A stretch of DNA of 64,000 nucleotides from assembly GCA_027487485.1 (NCBI GenBank), contig JAIYDN010000067.1, positions 181,257-245,256 on the forward strand, in the 5' to 3' direction. The DNA comes from Planctomycetaceae bacterium. Its GTDB lineage: Bacteria; Planctomycetota; Planctomycetia; Pirellulales; Pirellulaceae. Shown one piece after another: positions 1-9,501 of this stretch (position 1 is its first letter; each line of letters begins with the position of its first letter). The notes under the pieces were generated by a model. The model did not search any database and was not told where the DNA came from. It saw nothing but the letters and a program-made list of their open reading frames with translations. The position numbers and the translations under genes are program-made.

Positions 1-139
1 AGCATGGCTGGCGGTTAAAACGCCAAAATTTGCCTTCCCGAATCGCATTGCTTTAGGGCGTCCAGGATAAACCGCGAAGCCCACGATCCCAGAATGAATA
101 GTGTCAATCGGATTTAGAGATAGACAGGATTTTTGAAAT

Positions 140-3100
140 ATGAACTCACCCATCGGTTTTCCGGAAAAGCAAGGTCTTTACGATCCATCCCTTGAAAAGG
201 ATTCGTGCGGTGTTGGATTCGTTGCCAATATCAAAGGTAAGGCCAGCCATCAGATCGTTCTGGATGCTGCGACCATATTGGTGAACATGGACCATCGCGG
301 AGGATGCGGATGCGAACCGAATACGGGCGACGGTGCCGGCATTTTGGTTGGCATGCCAGACCAATTCATGCGTGGGATCGCATTGTCCGAGTTTGGCGTT
401 GACCTTCCCAAAGCAGGCCTTTATTCCGTAGGTAACGTCTTCTTGCCTCGTGACGCTGCCGAGCGAGATCACTGCAAAAAGACTTTGAACCGATTGATCC
501 AAGCGGAGGGGCAAACGTTACTGGGTTGGCGTGCCGTTCCTCAGGCCCCTGATGAAGCAGACATCGGCCCAGCTGCTCGATCTGCAGAACCCGTCATTGA
601 ACAGGTTTTTATCGTTGCGAAAGAAGGGCTGGATTCCCAAGCGTTCGAGCGAAAGCTGTACTTGATTCGGAAGCAAGCGAGCCACCAGCTTCGGGGCGAT
701 AAGAACCTTAAGCAGGCGATCTTGTTTTACGTTTGCTCCCTATCGACCAGGACCTTGATCTACAAGGGCATGTTGCGCCCTGCTCAAGTGGTCACCTACT
801 ATTCCGATTTGCAAGATCCGAGTTTCCAAACTCATTTGGCGATGGTCCATTCGCGATTTTCAACCAACACCTTCCCGAGTTGGGACCGCGCACAACCGCT
901 GCGATTTATGAGCCACAACGGCGAGATCAACACCTTGCGTGGCAACATCAATTGGATGAAGGCACGTGAGGGAATGGCTCAGAGCGCGCTTTACGGCGAT
1001 GAACTGAAAAAGCTGTTTCCGATTGTGGAACCGCTTTGTAGCGATTCCGGTACCTTTGACAACGTCTTGGAGTTTCTGCTGCTCAATGGCCGGACGCTTC
1101 AAGAAGCCGTCATGATGATGGTGCCTGAAGCTTGGCAAAAGCACGAGACCATGTCTTCTGGGAAGCGTGCGTTTTACGAATTCTTCAGCTGCATGATGGA
1201 ACCGTGGGACGGGCCGGCTTCGATCGTATTTACCGACGGACATTACATCGGTGCTACCTTGGATCGAAATGGGTTACGCCCAAGTCGCTATTATTTGACT
1301 ACAGACGATCGCGTGATCATGGCGAGCGAGGTGGGTGTTCTTCCCGTGGATCCCGCAATCGTCAAGTCCAAGGGCCGCCTGCAACCTGGCCGCATGTTCT
1401 TGATCGACTTTGAAGAGGGGCGTTTGATTCCAGACGAAGAAATCAAGCAAACTTTCGCAGGGCTGCGTCCTTACCAAGAGTGGCTGAAGGCAGAGAGAAT
1501 CACGCTGGACGAATTGTCCACCGAGAACGAATCGCACGGGTTTTATCCTGAAACACTTTTGGCCCGTATGCAAGCCTTTGGCTATACGCTGGAGACCATG
1601 CAGTTCATGCTGCTTCCCATGATCACGACCCAAGTGGACCCGATCGGTTCGATGGGGAACGATTCCGCATTGGCTTGCCTCAGTGACCAGCCTCGGTTGG
1701 TTTATGATTACTTCAAACAATTGTTCGCCCAGGTCACCAACCCTGCAATCGATTCGATTCGAGAAGATGTCATCATGTCGCTCGAGTGCTACGTCGGACC
1801 GGAGCAGAACCTATTGGATGCGACCCCAGCTCACTGCCATCGCTTGATGATACCGCACCCGATTCTTACCAACGAAGAGCTCGCTGCAATCAAGCACATG
1901 ACGGCTCGAAATTGGAAAACGAAAACGATCGATATCACGTTCGAGCGAGCGTTGGGCAAATCGGGTTTGCAAGCCACTTTGGACCGCATTTGCCAAGAAG
2001 CTGAACAAGCCATCGATGACAAGTTCACCATGATTGTCCTGAGCGACCGCGAGGTCAATCAAGATCGAGTTGCTGTGAGCAGCTTGCTCGCCTGCGGAGC
2101 AGTTCATCATCATTTGGTGCGAGCCGCCAAGCGAACTCAAATTGGATTGGTTCTGGAAACGGGTGAAGCTCGCGAAGTCCATCATCATTGTTTGTTGATT
2201 GGTTATGGTGCGGATGCGATCAATCCTTATTTGGCATTCGAATCGCTTTGGCAAGCCAGCCGCGATGGAATGCTGGAGGGAATGGACGACGCCAAGATCG
2301 TCTTGGGATATCGTAAAGCGGTTGCCAAAGGCATGATGAAGGTCATGGCGAAAATGGGCATCAGTACCTTGGCAAGCTACAAGGGGGCTCAGATTTTTGA
2401 AGCACTGGGGCTGCAAGACGAAGTTATCTCGCGATGCTTTGCGGGCACCAACAGCCGGATCCAAGGTTGCAGTTTCGACATTCTGGCCGAAGAGATGTTT
2501 CGAAGGCATTCGTTGGGCTTCCCGACGGACTCGGCGGATGCGTCCAGCATGCTTGCGAATGTGGGTGAGTTTCACTGGCGAGCCGAAGGGGAACGCCATG
2601 GTTGGGATCCTGCAGCGATTGCGGACATTCAAGTTGCAGCTCGTGCGGGGGACAAAAATGCCTACCGTCGTTTTGCAGACCATATCAACAAAGACGCTAA
2701 GATGCGGTATGCCTTGCGTGGTTTGATAGACCTGCAAGAGGGAGTCGCCGGCCCTGCGTTGTCGATCGACGAAGTCGAACCTGCTGCGAATATCGTCAAG
2801 CGATTTTGCACCGGTGCGATGAGTTTGGGATCGATCAGCGCAGAAGCTCACGAGACGGTTGCGATTGCTATGAATCGCTTGGGTGGAAAGAGCAATACGG
2901 GCGAAGGTGGTGAAGACCCCGTCCGATTCAAGCCAATGCCCAACGGGGACAGCAAGCGGTCTGCTATCAAGCAAGTCGCCTCGGGACGTTTCGGTGTAAC
3001 CATCGAGTACTTGGCGAACGCGGACGAGATTCAGATCAAGATTTCTCAAGGAGCAAAACCTGGCGAAGGTGGGGAGCTTCCAGGCAAGAAGGTGGACAAG

Positions 3101-4696
3101 TATATCGCTCGCATTCGATATAGCACGCCTGGCGTGGGACTGATCAGCCCACCACCGCACCACGATATCTATTCGATTGAAGACTTGGCCCAGCTCATTC
3201 ACGATTTAAAGAACAGTAACCCCAGCGCTCGCGTCAGTGTGAAGCTGGTAAGCGAAGTTGGGGTGGGGGTTGTCGCGTCCGGAGTTGCAAAAGCCCACGC
3301 GGATCACATCCTGATCAGCGGTGATACGGGCGGAACAGGTGCGTCTCCACTGACCAGCATCAAGCATGCTGGCTTGCCATGGGAGCTAGGTATTGCTGAA
3401 GCGCATCAAACGCTTGTTCTCAACGATTTGCGATCTCGCGTCACCTTGCAAACCGATGGTGGTTTGAAGACGGGGCGGGATGTGGTGATGGCGGCTCTGT
3501 TGGGAGCGGAAGAGTTTGGATTCGCAACAGCGCCTTTGATCACTTTGGGCTGCATCATGATGCGAAAATGCCATTTGAATACTTGTCCCGTTGGAATTGC
3601 TACGCAAGACCCAGAGCTTCGAGCTAAGTTTGCTGGAAAACCGGAACATGTTGTCAACTATCTTTTCATGGTGGCCGAAGACGCCCGAGAAATCATGGCG
3701 AAGTTGGGCTTCCGCAAGATCGATGATATGATCGGTCGTACCGATTGTTTGAAGGTCGATCAAGCAGTTAAGCACTGGAAAGCGGACGGCTTGGACTTAA
3801 CCCCGATCTTGAGACCTGCCAAAAAATCACGGCCCGATGCTCCGGTCCGATGTGTCGACAAGCAAGACCACGAACTTGAAAAGTCGTTGGACATGACCAC
3901 GCTGGTTCCTCGCTGCCAAGAAACGTTGGCTACGGGCAAGCCAATCCGACTGGACGTGGACATTATCAATATCAATCGAACCGTGGGCACGATCCTGAGC
4001 CATGAGATCGCGAAGCGTTATGGCCAGGCGGGATTGCCGACCGATACCATTCACATCAAATTCACTGGAGCGGCCGGGCAAAGCCTGGGTGCGTTCTTGG
4101 CTCATGGTGTGACGCTTGAACTGGAGGGGGATGCAAACGATTATGTTGGCAAGGGCCTTTCTGGTGGGCGGATTATTGTCTACCCAGACCGTCGAGCAAC
4201 CTTTAAACCTGAAGAGAATATTCTCGTAGGAAACGTTTGCCTTTACGGTGCGACCACTGGCGAGGCGTTCTTCCGCGGAAGAGCTGCCGAGCGATTTGCG
4301 GTACGCAATTCAGGCTGCAATGCAGTCGTTGAAGGGGTTGGTGATCACGGTTGTGAATACATGACCGGCGGTCGAGTCGTGATTCTAGGCTCCACCGGAA
4401 GGAATTTCGCGGCTGGTATGAGCGGTGGGGTTGCTTACGTGTTGGCTGATCAAGATGATTTCCGTATTCGCTGCAATCTGGGAACGGTCGAACTGGAAAG
4501 TGTCGAAGATGCCGATGACATCGCCGAACTGCATGCATTGATTTCCAAGCATGCGAAACTGACCAACTCATCGGTGGCTCAAAGTCTGTTGAGCGATTGG
4601 GAGGCGAGCATCGCCAAGTTCGTCAAGGTGATGCCAACAGACTACAAGCGAGTCTTACAAGAAATGAAGAAAGAAAAAGCATTGCAGTTGGTCTAA
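140..4696 (+). CDS. gltB: Glutamate synthase (GOGAT), large subunit
   Basis: This is the alpha subunit of glutamate synthase. It releases ammonia from glutamine and uses it for reductive amination of 2-oxoglutarate, with electrons coming through the small subunit encoded next. The 1518 residues match the family length. Cys23 in SCGVGF is the expected Ntn-type glutaminase nucleophile, implying cleavage of a 22-residue propeptide. The FMN/3Fe-4S synthase domain occupies roughly residues 850-1200, with cluster cysteines at 1138, 1144 and 1149 (C-x5-C-x4-C). The glycine-rich beta-helix domain follows from about 1260 to the end. A weak AGGA lies 11 bases before the ATG. It is followed after 55 bases by gltD, so the two are almost certainly co-transcribed. 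Together with the type II glutamine synthetase at 16.4 kb it forms a GS-GOGAT ammonia assimilation route. Confidence 0.97.
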   Translation: MNSPIGFPEKQGLYDPSLEKDSCGVGFVANIKGKASHQIVLDAATILVNMDHRGGCGCEPNTGDGAGILVGMPDQFMRGIALSEFGVDLPKAGLYSVGNVFLPRDAAERDHCKKTLNRLIQAEGQTLLGWRAVPQAPDEADIGPAARSAEPVIEQVFIVAKEGLDSQAFERKLYLIRKQASHQLRGDKNLKQAILFYVCSLSTRTLIYKGMLRPAQVVTYYSDLQDPSFQTHLAMVHSRFSTNTFPSWDRAQPLRFMSHNGEINTLRGNINWMKAREGMAQSALYGDELKKLFPIVEPLCSDSGTFDNVLEFLLLNGRTLQEAVMMMVPEAWQKHETMSSGKRAFYEFFSCMMEPWDGPASIVFTDGHYIGATLDRNGLRPSRYYLTTDDRVIMASEVGVLPVDPAIVKSKGRLQPGRMFLIDFEEGRLIPDEEIKQTFAGLRPYQEWLKAERITLDELSTENESHGFYPETLLARMQAFGYTLETMQFMLLPMITTQVDPIGSMGNDSALACLSDQPRLVYDYFKQLFAQVTNPAIDSIREDVIMSLECYVGPEQNLLDATPAHCHRLMIPHPILTNEELAAIKHMTARNWKTKTIDITFERALGKSGLQATLDRICQEAEQAIDDKFTMIVLSDREVNQDRVAVSSLLACGAVHHHLVRAAKRTQIGLVLETGEAREVHHHCLLIGYGADAINPYLAFESLWQASRDGMLEGMDDAKIVLGYRKAVAKGMMKVMAKMGISTLASYKGAQIFEALGLQDEVISRCFAGTNSRIQGCSFDILAEEMFRRHSLGFPTDSADASSMLANVGEFHWRAEGERHGWDPAAIADIQVAARAGDKNAYRRFADHINKDAKMRYALRGLIDLQEGVAGPALSIDEVEPAANIVKRFCTGAMSLGSISAEAHETVAIAMNRLGGKSNTGEGGEDPVRFKPMPNGDSKRSAIKQVASGRFGVTIEYLANADEIQIKISQGAKPGEGGELPGKKVDKYIARIRYSTPGVGLISPPPHHDIYSIEDLAQLIHDLKNSNPSARVSVKLVSEVGVGVVASGVAKAHADHILISGDTGGTGASPLTSIKHAGLPWELGIAEAHQTLVLNDLRSRVTLQTDGGLKTGRDVVMAALLGAEEFGFATAPLITLGCIMMRKCHLNTCPVGIATQDPELRAKFAGKPEHVVNYLFMVAEDAREIMAKLGFRKIDDMIGRTDCLKVDQAVKHWKADGLDLTPILRPAKKSRPDAPVRCVDKQDHELEKSLDMTTLVPRCQETLATGKPIRLDVDIININRTVGTILSHEIAKRYGQAGLPTDTIHIKFTGAAGQSLGAFLAHGVTLELEGDANDYVGKGLSGGRIIVYPDRRATFKPEENILVGNVCLYGATTGEAFFRGRAAERFAVRNSGCNAVVEGVGDHGCEYMTGGRVVILGSTGRNFAAGMSGGVAYVLADQDDFRIRCNLGTVELESVEDADDIAELHALISKHAKLTNSSVAQSLLSDWEASIAKFVKVMPTDYKRVLQEMKKEKALQLV

Positions 4697-4751
4697 TGGC
4701 TTGTTAGCCATCTGTTGAATTTTAATCACTTATACGGTACCGAATACGATT

Positions 4752-6260
4752 ATGGGAAAGCCAACCGGGTTCAAGGAATTTGAACGCAAGAAGATTGAGT
4801 GGAGATTGCCAATTGTTCGCCTGAACGATTACAACGAAATCTACACGGAGCCCAAAGAAGACTTGCTACGAACGCAAGGGGCTCGATGCATGGATTGCGG
4901 CGTGCCGTTTTGCCAATCGGCAACTGGTTGCCCCATCGACAACTTGATTCCTGAATGGAACGATTTGGTGTATCAAGGTCGGTGGCGCGAAGCGGTGGAT
5001 CGACTCCATAAAACAAATAATTTCCCCGAGTTTACCGGACGGGTTTGTCCAGCACCTTGCGAAGGAGCCTGTGTGTTGGGGATCACCAATCCACCTGTAA
5101 CGATTAAGAACATCGAAGTCTCCATCATCGATCGGGCTTTTCACGAAGGTTGGGTTACTGCGAACCCACCCAAGGAACGTTCCGGCAAGAGCGTCGCAAT
5201 CATCGGTGGTGGACCAGCAGGCTTGGCCGCTGCAGACCAACTGAACAAAGTAGGTCATTCGGTCACCGTCTACGAAAGGTCGGACCGGATTGGTGGCCTT
5301 CTGACTTACGGTATCCCCAACATGAAACTCGATAAGGGGGTCGTGCAACGAAGACTCGATTTGATGGCCGCCGAAGGGGTCAAGTTTGTTACGGGAGCCG
5401 ATGTTGGAAGGAACGTCGATCCAAAGCAGCTCATGGCAGAAAACCATGCTGTACTTCTATCAACCGGGGCGACGAAACCTAGAGATTTGCCGATTCCGGG
5501 ACGAGGTTTGAAGGGAGTCCATTTTGCGATGGAGTTTCTGACGGCGAACACGTCCAGTCTGCTCGATAGCCAACATGCGGACAACAAGTTTATTTCAGCC
5601 AAGGGCAAACGAGTTGTGGTGATCGGTGGGGGGGACACAGGCTGCGATTGCATCGGTACAAGCCTGCGACATGGCTGTACACAATTGGTCAACTTTGAAT
5701 TGTTGGATAAGCCACCTCAAGATCGAGCTGCCGACAATCCATGGCCGCAGTGGCCTCGAATTTTCCGTGTCGATTACGGGCATGAAGAAGCCGAGCAGAA
5801 ATTTGGACATGATCCACGCGAGTACTGCATTCTCAGCAAAGAATTTATCGACGATGGCCATGGAAACGTCACCGGTATCAAAACGATTCGTGTGCAATGG
5901 GTCAAAAAAGATGGCCGCATGACCATGGAAGAAGTTCCTGGCAGCGAAGAGATCATCGGTGCCGATCTTGTTTTGCTGGCGATGGGGTTCCTGGGACCAG
6001 AGCACTATGTCTCGGAAATCTTGGGGATTGAGACCGATCCTCGAAGCAACTACAAGGCGGACCACGGCAAGTTTGAAACGAACGTTCCAGGCGTTTTCGC
6101 CGCCGGCGACTGCCGACGTGGTCAGTCGTTGGTGGTTTGGGCGATCAACGAAGGTCGCGGAGCTGCTAGAACGATCGACATTTATTTACGAGGTCACAGC
6201 ACGTTGCCTGCACCAGGGGTGACGATGGGGTCGGCGTTGCTATCTAGCTCGAGTTCTTAG
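4752..6260 (+). CDS. gltD: Glutamate synthase, small subunit (NADPH-dependent)
   Basis: This is the beta subunit of glutamate synthase, a cytoplasmic FAD/iron-sulfur protein. It takes electrons from NAD(P)H and passes them to the large subunit. The N-terminal region carries two cysteine groups expected to hold 4Fe-4S clusters: Cys46, 49, 54 and 60, then Cys98, 102 and 106. An FAD-binding GGGPAG motif is at residues 151-156, and a second Rossmann motif ([10 protein letters not shown]) near 287-296 should bind NADPH. The length of 502 residues is normal for the family. The gene lies 55 bases downstream of gltB in the same direction. The C-terminus ends in a short serine run, which is harmless. 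Confidence 0.97.
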   Translation: MGKPTGFKEFERKKIEWRLPIVRLNDYNEIYTEPKEDLLRTQGARCMDCGVPFCQSATGCPIDNLIPEWNDLVYQGRWREAVDRLHKTNNFPEFTGRVCPAPCEGACVLGITNPPVTIKNIEVSIIDRAFHEGWVTANPPKERSGKSVAIIGGGPAGLAAADQLNKVGHSVTVYERSDRIGGLLTYGIPNMKLDKGVVQRRLDLMAAEGVKFVTGADVGRNVDPKQLMAENHAVLLSTGATKPRDLPIPGRGLKGVHFAMEFLTANTSSLLDSQHADNKFISAKGKRVVVIGGGDTGCDCIGTSLRHGCTQLVNFELLDKPPQDRAADNPWPQWPRIFRVDYGHEEAEQKFGHDPREYCILSKEFIDDGHGNVTGIKTIRVQWVKKDGRMTMEEVPGSEEIIGADLVLLAMGFLGPEHYVSEILGIETDPRSNYKADHGKFETNVPGVFAAGDCRRGQSLVVWAINEGRGAARTIDIYLRGHSTLPAPGVTMGSALLSSSSS

Positions 6261-6314
6261 TTCAAATTAGCTAGACTGCGAAGCCGTTAGCGCTGCGGTG
6301 TTTTTTGCTTGATC

Positions 6315-6337
6315 GTTGGGGTAAATTTTACCCCAAC
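6315..6337. other. Perfect short hairpin between gltD and the next minus-strand gene
   Basis: Ten-base arms (GTTGGGGTAA and TTACCCCAAC) surround a three-base loop. The hairpin covers the stop codon and last codons of the small minus-strand gene at 6328-6648 and lies 54 bases past the gltD stop. No clear T-run follows on either strand, so it may be a transcript-end stabiliser or bidirectional terminator rather than a classic intrinsic terminator. Confidence 0.5.
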
Positions 6338-6648
6338 AAGTCGAGAGCTGAGGGGGCGGCATCTTCTATCGCGGGTAACGATAGGAGATCGTTTGCTTGC
6401 TCTTCACCGCGTTCGGATCCGGGATCTGGTGATACATTGCTTTTCCCATCACCTTGCGGTCCATCGTAACGTTCGTTGGCGTCGCGGTCACCCGATTTCT
6501 CGGATCGATCGACTTGGATCGCATTCTCGACGGAGCTCGCTCGTTGGAGCGGCGAGGCGTTCTTCAGATCGTTGTGGCTCTGCTGTGCGGCTGCTGCTGC
6601 GTTGGTCCAACCACCACCACTTGGCATGATTTGCATCGGTTGCCTCAT
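6328..6648 (-). CDS. Small hydrophilic hypothetical protein
   Basis: This would encode 106 residues rich in Asp, Asn, Ser, Glu and Ala, with no hydrophobic segment and no domain I recognise. The C-terminus (ALDLLG) resembles the xLDLxG-type endings I recall from small unnamed planctomycete proteins with similar disordered composition; that comparison is from memory. It sits 20 bases upstream of the bluB stop region on the same strand, but downstream of bluB in transcription order, so it could be the last gene of the purQ-panC-lgt-bluB operon. A perfect hairpin covers its stop codon. The alternative is that it is a chance reading frame; competing frames in this interval look less protein-like. 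Confidence 0.5.
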   Translation of the reverse strand: MRQPMQIMPSGGGWTNAAAAAQQSHNDLKNASPLQRASSVENAIQVDRSEKSGDRDANERYDGPQGDGKSNVSPDPGSERGEEQANDLLSLPAIEDAAPSALDLLG

Positions 6649-6668
6649 CCAAATAAAGTTTCGATATC

Positions 6669-7322
6669 TTATCGAACTTGCCAGGCATCTTGAGCATTGT
6701 CGCGATTCTCCCAGCCCAAGCGCTCAAGCTCTGGAGTTTCGTGCTCCTCCACAGGATACCCAACACATAGATACGCGACCAACCGCCACGAGGGCGGACA
6801 CTGGAGTATAGCAGTCACCCGTTCTGGTCGAAAGATCGAAACCCAGCCTACTCCAACCCCCTCGGCACGAGCCGCCAGCCAGAAGTTTTGGATGGCTGCA
6901 ACCACGGAATACTCTAACGATTCCGGCATCGTTTGGCGTCCAAGCCCCTTGCCTTGCGCGGGTTCTGCATCTGCGAAAACAGCGAAATGCACCGGAGCTT
7001 CCTTCAGCCCAGCAAGTTTCAGACTCTGGTAAAGTCCCTTTGTGTCGCCCGAGTATAATTCGGAAGCCTGCTGGTTCGCTGCGACATACTCATCCACGAT
7101 TTGCTTCCGCAAATGATCCGATTCCACCGAAATCAGTCGCCAAGGTTCCGATAGCCCAACCGACGGGGCGAGCTTGGCCGCCCGAACCAGTTTCTTGAGC
7201 AAGTCCATAGGGACCGGCTTGGTTTGGAAGTGGCGGACGTCGCGCCGAAGCTGAAACAGCCGAATCAAGCTCGCACGGAATAGATCATCAAAGTCGGATG
7301 CGGGACGGCTAGTGTCTGTCAT
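6669..7322 (-). CDS. bluB: 5,6-dimethylbenzimidazole synthase (BluB-type flavin destructase)
   Basis: BluB breaks down reduced FMN with oxygen to make 5,6-dimethylbenzimidazole, the lower ligand of vitamin B12. It belongs to the nitroreductase fold family. The 217-residue product has BluB hallmarks: RRDVRHF at 26-32, PSVGLSEPWR near 53-62, GLGRQTMPE near 127-134, GVGVGWVSI near 155-163 and an ELERLGW ending. Asp28 and Ser162 line up with the residues I recall as catalytic in Sinorhizobium BluB (Asp32, Ser167). The ATG at 7322 is chosen because it overlaps the lgt stop as ATGA, and an upstream in-frame ATG would run into lgt. It is the last clear member of the purQ-panC-lgt-bluB operon. A generic nitroreductase is the alternative but fits less well. 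Confidence 0.9.
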   Translation of the reverse strand: MTDTSRPASDFDDLFRASLIRLFQLRRDVRHFQTKPVPMDLLKKLVRAAKLAPSVGLSEPWRLISVESDHLRKQIVDEYVAANQQASELYSGDTKGLYQSLKLAGLKEAPVHFAVFADAEPAQGKGLGRQTMPESLEYSVVAAIQNFWLAARAEGVGVGWVSIFRPERVTAILQCPPSWRLVAYLCVGYPVEEHETPELERLGWENRDNAQDAWQVR

Positions 7323-8596
7323 GGCGAAGTCGAAGGAGTGCCTGCTTGCTTTCTTGAAATAGCAAGCACTGTAATTCCCAACCCGATTCCGCCGATACTG
7401 ACCCACTGAGCGATACTGAACGGGGTTCCAAACACCCCCGCTTCGTCGACGCGAATATACTCTTCAACGATGCGCAAGACGCCGTAACCGATGATACCGG
7501 CTCCGAATACAAGCCCAGGCCGCTTGTATCTTTCGGACAGAAAGAAAGTAAAGCCACAAAGCAACAAACCGCTGATCGAAGCATAAATTTGCGACGGGTG
7601 TACTGCTAGCGAACGACTTGGAACAGAAGTCGAAGGTACCATCGAAGTTTTGCCATCGACTTGAATAGCGGCTGCGAAAACAGGTGGGGCGAGTGGATCT
7701 TCTTTCGTGATTCCCGCGACCATTTCCGGACTAACTCGATTCAAGACCTGGCCCGCTTCGATCTTGTTTTGCGCCGCCCAGCTATTGGGCAATACACTTC
7801 GAATGGCTTCTGGTTTGTCTGGGCTGACGGCTTTTTTCGTCAAAATCCCTAGTAATTCCCCGGAAGCCAATTGGTCCATGTACACGGGCGAGCCAGACGG
7901 AAAGGTGATCGAAGGAAGTCCAGGCTCACATGTGCCACCATAACAGCAGCCGTTGAGCAAGCAGCCGATTCGCCCAAAAGCTAGCCCAATGAAGAACGCA
8001 GGAGTCACTGCATCTGCGGTTGGAAGCAATGCGATCTTACGTTTTCGAGTCCAAAGCAAGACGGCGATCAAGCCGCCGATCACGCTTCCGTAAACCACGA
8101 GGCCCCCTTCCGTGAATTTGAGTGACGTGTAAAGCTTTTGTGTCACCGTTGTTCCTTCCAGCTCGCTCCATTTTTGGATAACGTAAAAGATGCGAGCTCC
8201 CAGCAATCCAAACACGATGACCCACGTTGCCAGTGAAAAGAAGTCGTCTTGTGACAACCCTGATTTTCTACAGCGGGATAATGCAATGGAAATCGCGCTG
8301 ACAACCCCAATCATCAACATGACGCCGTAACCGCGTACCGGTAACCCAATGGTCCAACCCTCAGGGGTTCCGTCATCCACATGAGTTTCAATCCTTGGCA
8401 GAAGAAACACGATGACAGCGGCGGCTGCGATCCAAACAAAACCTAACTCGGAAAGCGACTGGGCGAAAGGTCGCTTTTTTCGGGTCGCGATCAGATAGAT
8501 TCCAATACCGAGCAAAAGAAGACCGAACACCCAACCGAAACCAAGCAACGGGTAGCCCAAGAATTCGTGCGGCAAATAAAACAATGTAGGTCGCAT
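7319..8596 (-). CDS. lgt: Prolipoprotein diacylglyceryl transferase, long variant
   Basis: Lgt is an integral membrane enzyme that attaches diacylglycerol from phosphatidylglycerol to the lipobox cysteine of prelipoproteins, the first step of lipoprotein maturation. Several hydrophobic segments are visible. The family signature appears as GRIGCLLNGCCYGG near residue 207, and VHPSQIY is near 333. The usual Lgt is about 260-330 residues. This one has 425, mostly because of an insertion of roughly 100 residues (about 225-330) between these motifs, presumably an extracytoplasmic loop. The position of the E. coli catalytic His103 is Tyr here (VVYG), a variant also seen elsewhere. The start codon overlaps the panC stop by one base (TAATG), and the stop overlaps bluB, so translation is probably coupled. 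Two lipobox proteins in this window (38.9 and 49.8 kb) would be substrates. Confidence 0.92.
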   Translation of the reverse strand: MRPTLFYLPHEFLGYPLLGFGWVFGLLLLGIGIYLIATRKKRPFAQSLSELGFVWIAAAAVIVFLLPRIETHVDDGTPEGWTIGLPVRGYGVMLMIGVVSAISIALSRCRKSGLSQDDFFSLATWVIVFGLLGARIFYVIQKWSELEGTTVTQKLYTSLKFTEGGLVVYGSVIGGLIAVLLWTRKRKIALLPTADAVTPAFFIGLAFGRIGCLLNGCCYGGTCEPGLPSITFPSGSPVYMDQLASGELLGILTKKAVSPDKPEAIRSVLPNSWAAQNKIEAGQVLNRVSPEMVAGITKEDPLAPPVFAAAIQVDGKTSMVPSTSVPSRSLAVHPSQIYASISGLLLCGFTFFLSERYKRPGLVFGAGIIGYGVLRIVEEYIRVDEAGVFGTPFSIAQWVSIGGIGLGITVLAISRKQAGTPSTSP

Positions 8597-9498
8597 TAAT
8601 CCGCTCCTCCTTGAGCTTCGTTCCGGCAGGCGTCGTCGGTGGAATTGGAACTCGATCGCGAAATAGTCTCGTTATCAATCAACCGTGTTTTTCCGAGCCG
8701 AGCAGCAATGATAGCAACACCTTGTCCGTGGAATCTTTCGAGCGGCTCAAGCGTGTCAGCATCGACGACATTGGCGTAGTCAACACTGTCGACAGGTGCA
8801 CTTTTGAGTATGGATTGCATCGCATCGTTCAAGGTCGCAACGCTCTCCTCGCCGTCATTAACCAGTTCCTGCACTCGGCACAATGCACGCCAAAGCCCTA
8901 GCGCCCGTACCCGCTCTTCAGGAGACAGATAGCGGTTTCGGCTGCTCATGGCCAGTCCATCTTGCTCTCGGATGGTAGGGCATGCTTCGATGCGAATTGG
9001 AATGTTTAGATCGTCGACCATGGCGCGAATGACAGCAAGTTGCTGGTAATCTTTGCGACCAAAGTAGGCGATATGAGCCGGCACCAACTGAAACAGCTTG
9101 AGCACGATTGTTGCCACGCCACGAAAATGCCCAGGACGAATTTCCCCTTCCCAACGCTTCGATACGGTTGGAGGTTCAACGTACGTGGAATGGTTCGGTG
9201 CGTAGATTTTGTCTGCCGCTGGTACAAAGACGAAACTGCATCTCGCTTGGCGAAGTTGTTCGAGATCTTTTTCCAGCGTGCGTGGATATTTGGTGAGGTC
9301 TTCGTTGGGACCGAACTGAGTCGGGTTCACAAAAATGGTTGCGACTGAAATATCGCAGTCGTCGTTTGCACGCTTCACCAGAGAAAGGTGGCCATCGTGC
9401 AGTGCTCCCATGGTCGGAACGAGTCCGATTCGTTTTGAATCGCGCCGAGCGAACTCAAGCTGCGTGTGGATCTCGTTCAAGTCATGGATGACTTTCAT
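8596..9498 (-). CDS. panC: Pantothenate synthetase (pantoate-beta-alanine ligase)
   Basis: PanC joins pantoate and beta-alanine using ATP, through a pantoyl-adenylate, to make pantothenate for coenzyme A. The 300 residues match the family. The HIGH-type nucleotide motif appears in PTMGALHDGHLS near residues 29-40, followed by the conserved VNPTQF. The KMSKS-like signature is in LAMSSRNRYLS near residue 190. It is a cytoplasmic enzyme. Three bases separate it from purQ upstream, and it overlaps lgt by one base, so it sits inside a compact operon of unrelated housekeeping genes. No panB or panD is visible in the window. Confidence 0.96.
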   Translation of the reverse strand: MKVIHDLNEIHTQLEFARRDSKRIGLVPTMGALHDGHLSLVKRANDDCDISVATIFVNPTQFGPNEDLTKYPRTLEKDLEQLRQARCSFVFVPAADKIYAPNHSTYVEPPTVSKRWEGEIRPGHFRGVATIVLKLFQLVPAHIAYFGRKDYQQLAVIRAMVDDLNIPIRIEACPTIREQDGLAMSSRNRYLSPEERVRALGLWRALCRVQELVNDGEESVATLNDAMQSILKSAPVDSVDYANVVDADTLEPLERFHGQGVAIIAARLGKTRLIDNETISRSSSNSTDDACRNEAQGGAD

Positions 9499-9501
9499 AG
9501 A

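Noticed and set aside
1811..3202. A 463-codon open frame on the minus strand opposite gltB
   Set aside because: It lies wholly antisense to the well-conserved gltB coding sequence, and its translation has no domain or transmembrane logic; it is a by-product of gltB codon use.
6285..6307. Possible intrinsic terminator of gltD (CCGTTAGCGCTGCGG followed by six T)
   Set aside because: The stem is short and mismatched around a self-complementary AGCGCT core, so pairing strength is doubtful; the T-run alone is not enough to call it.
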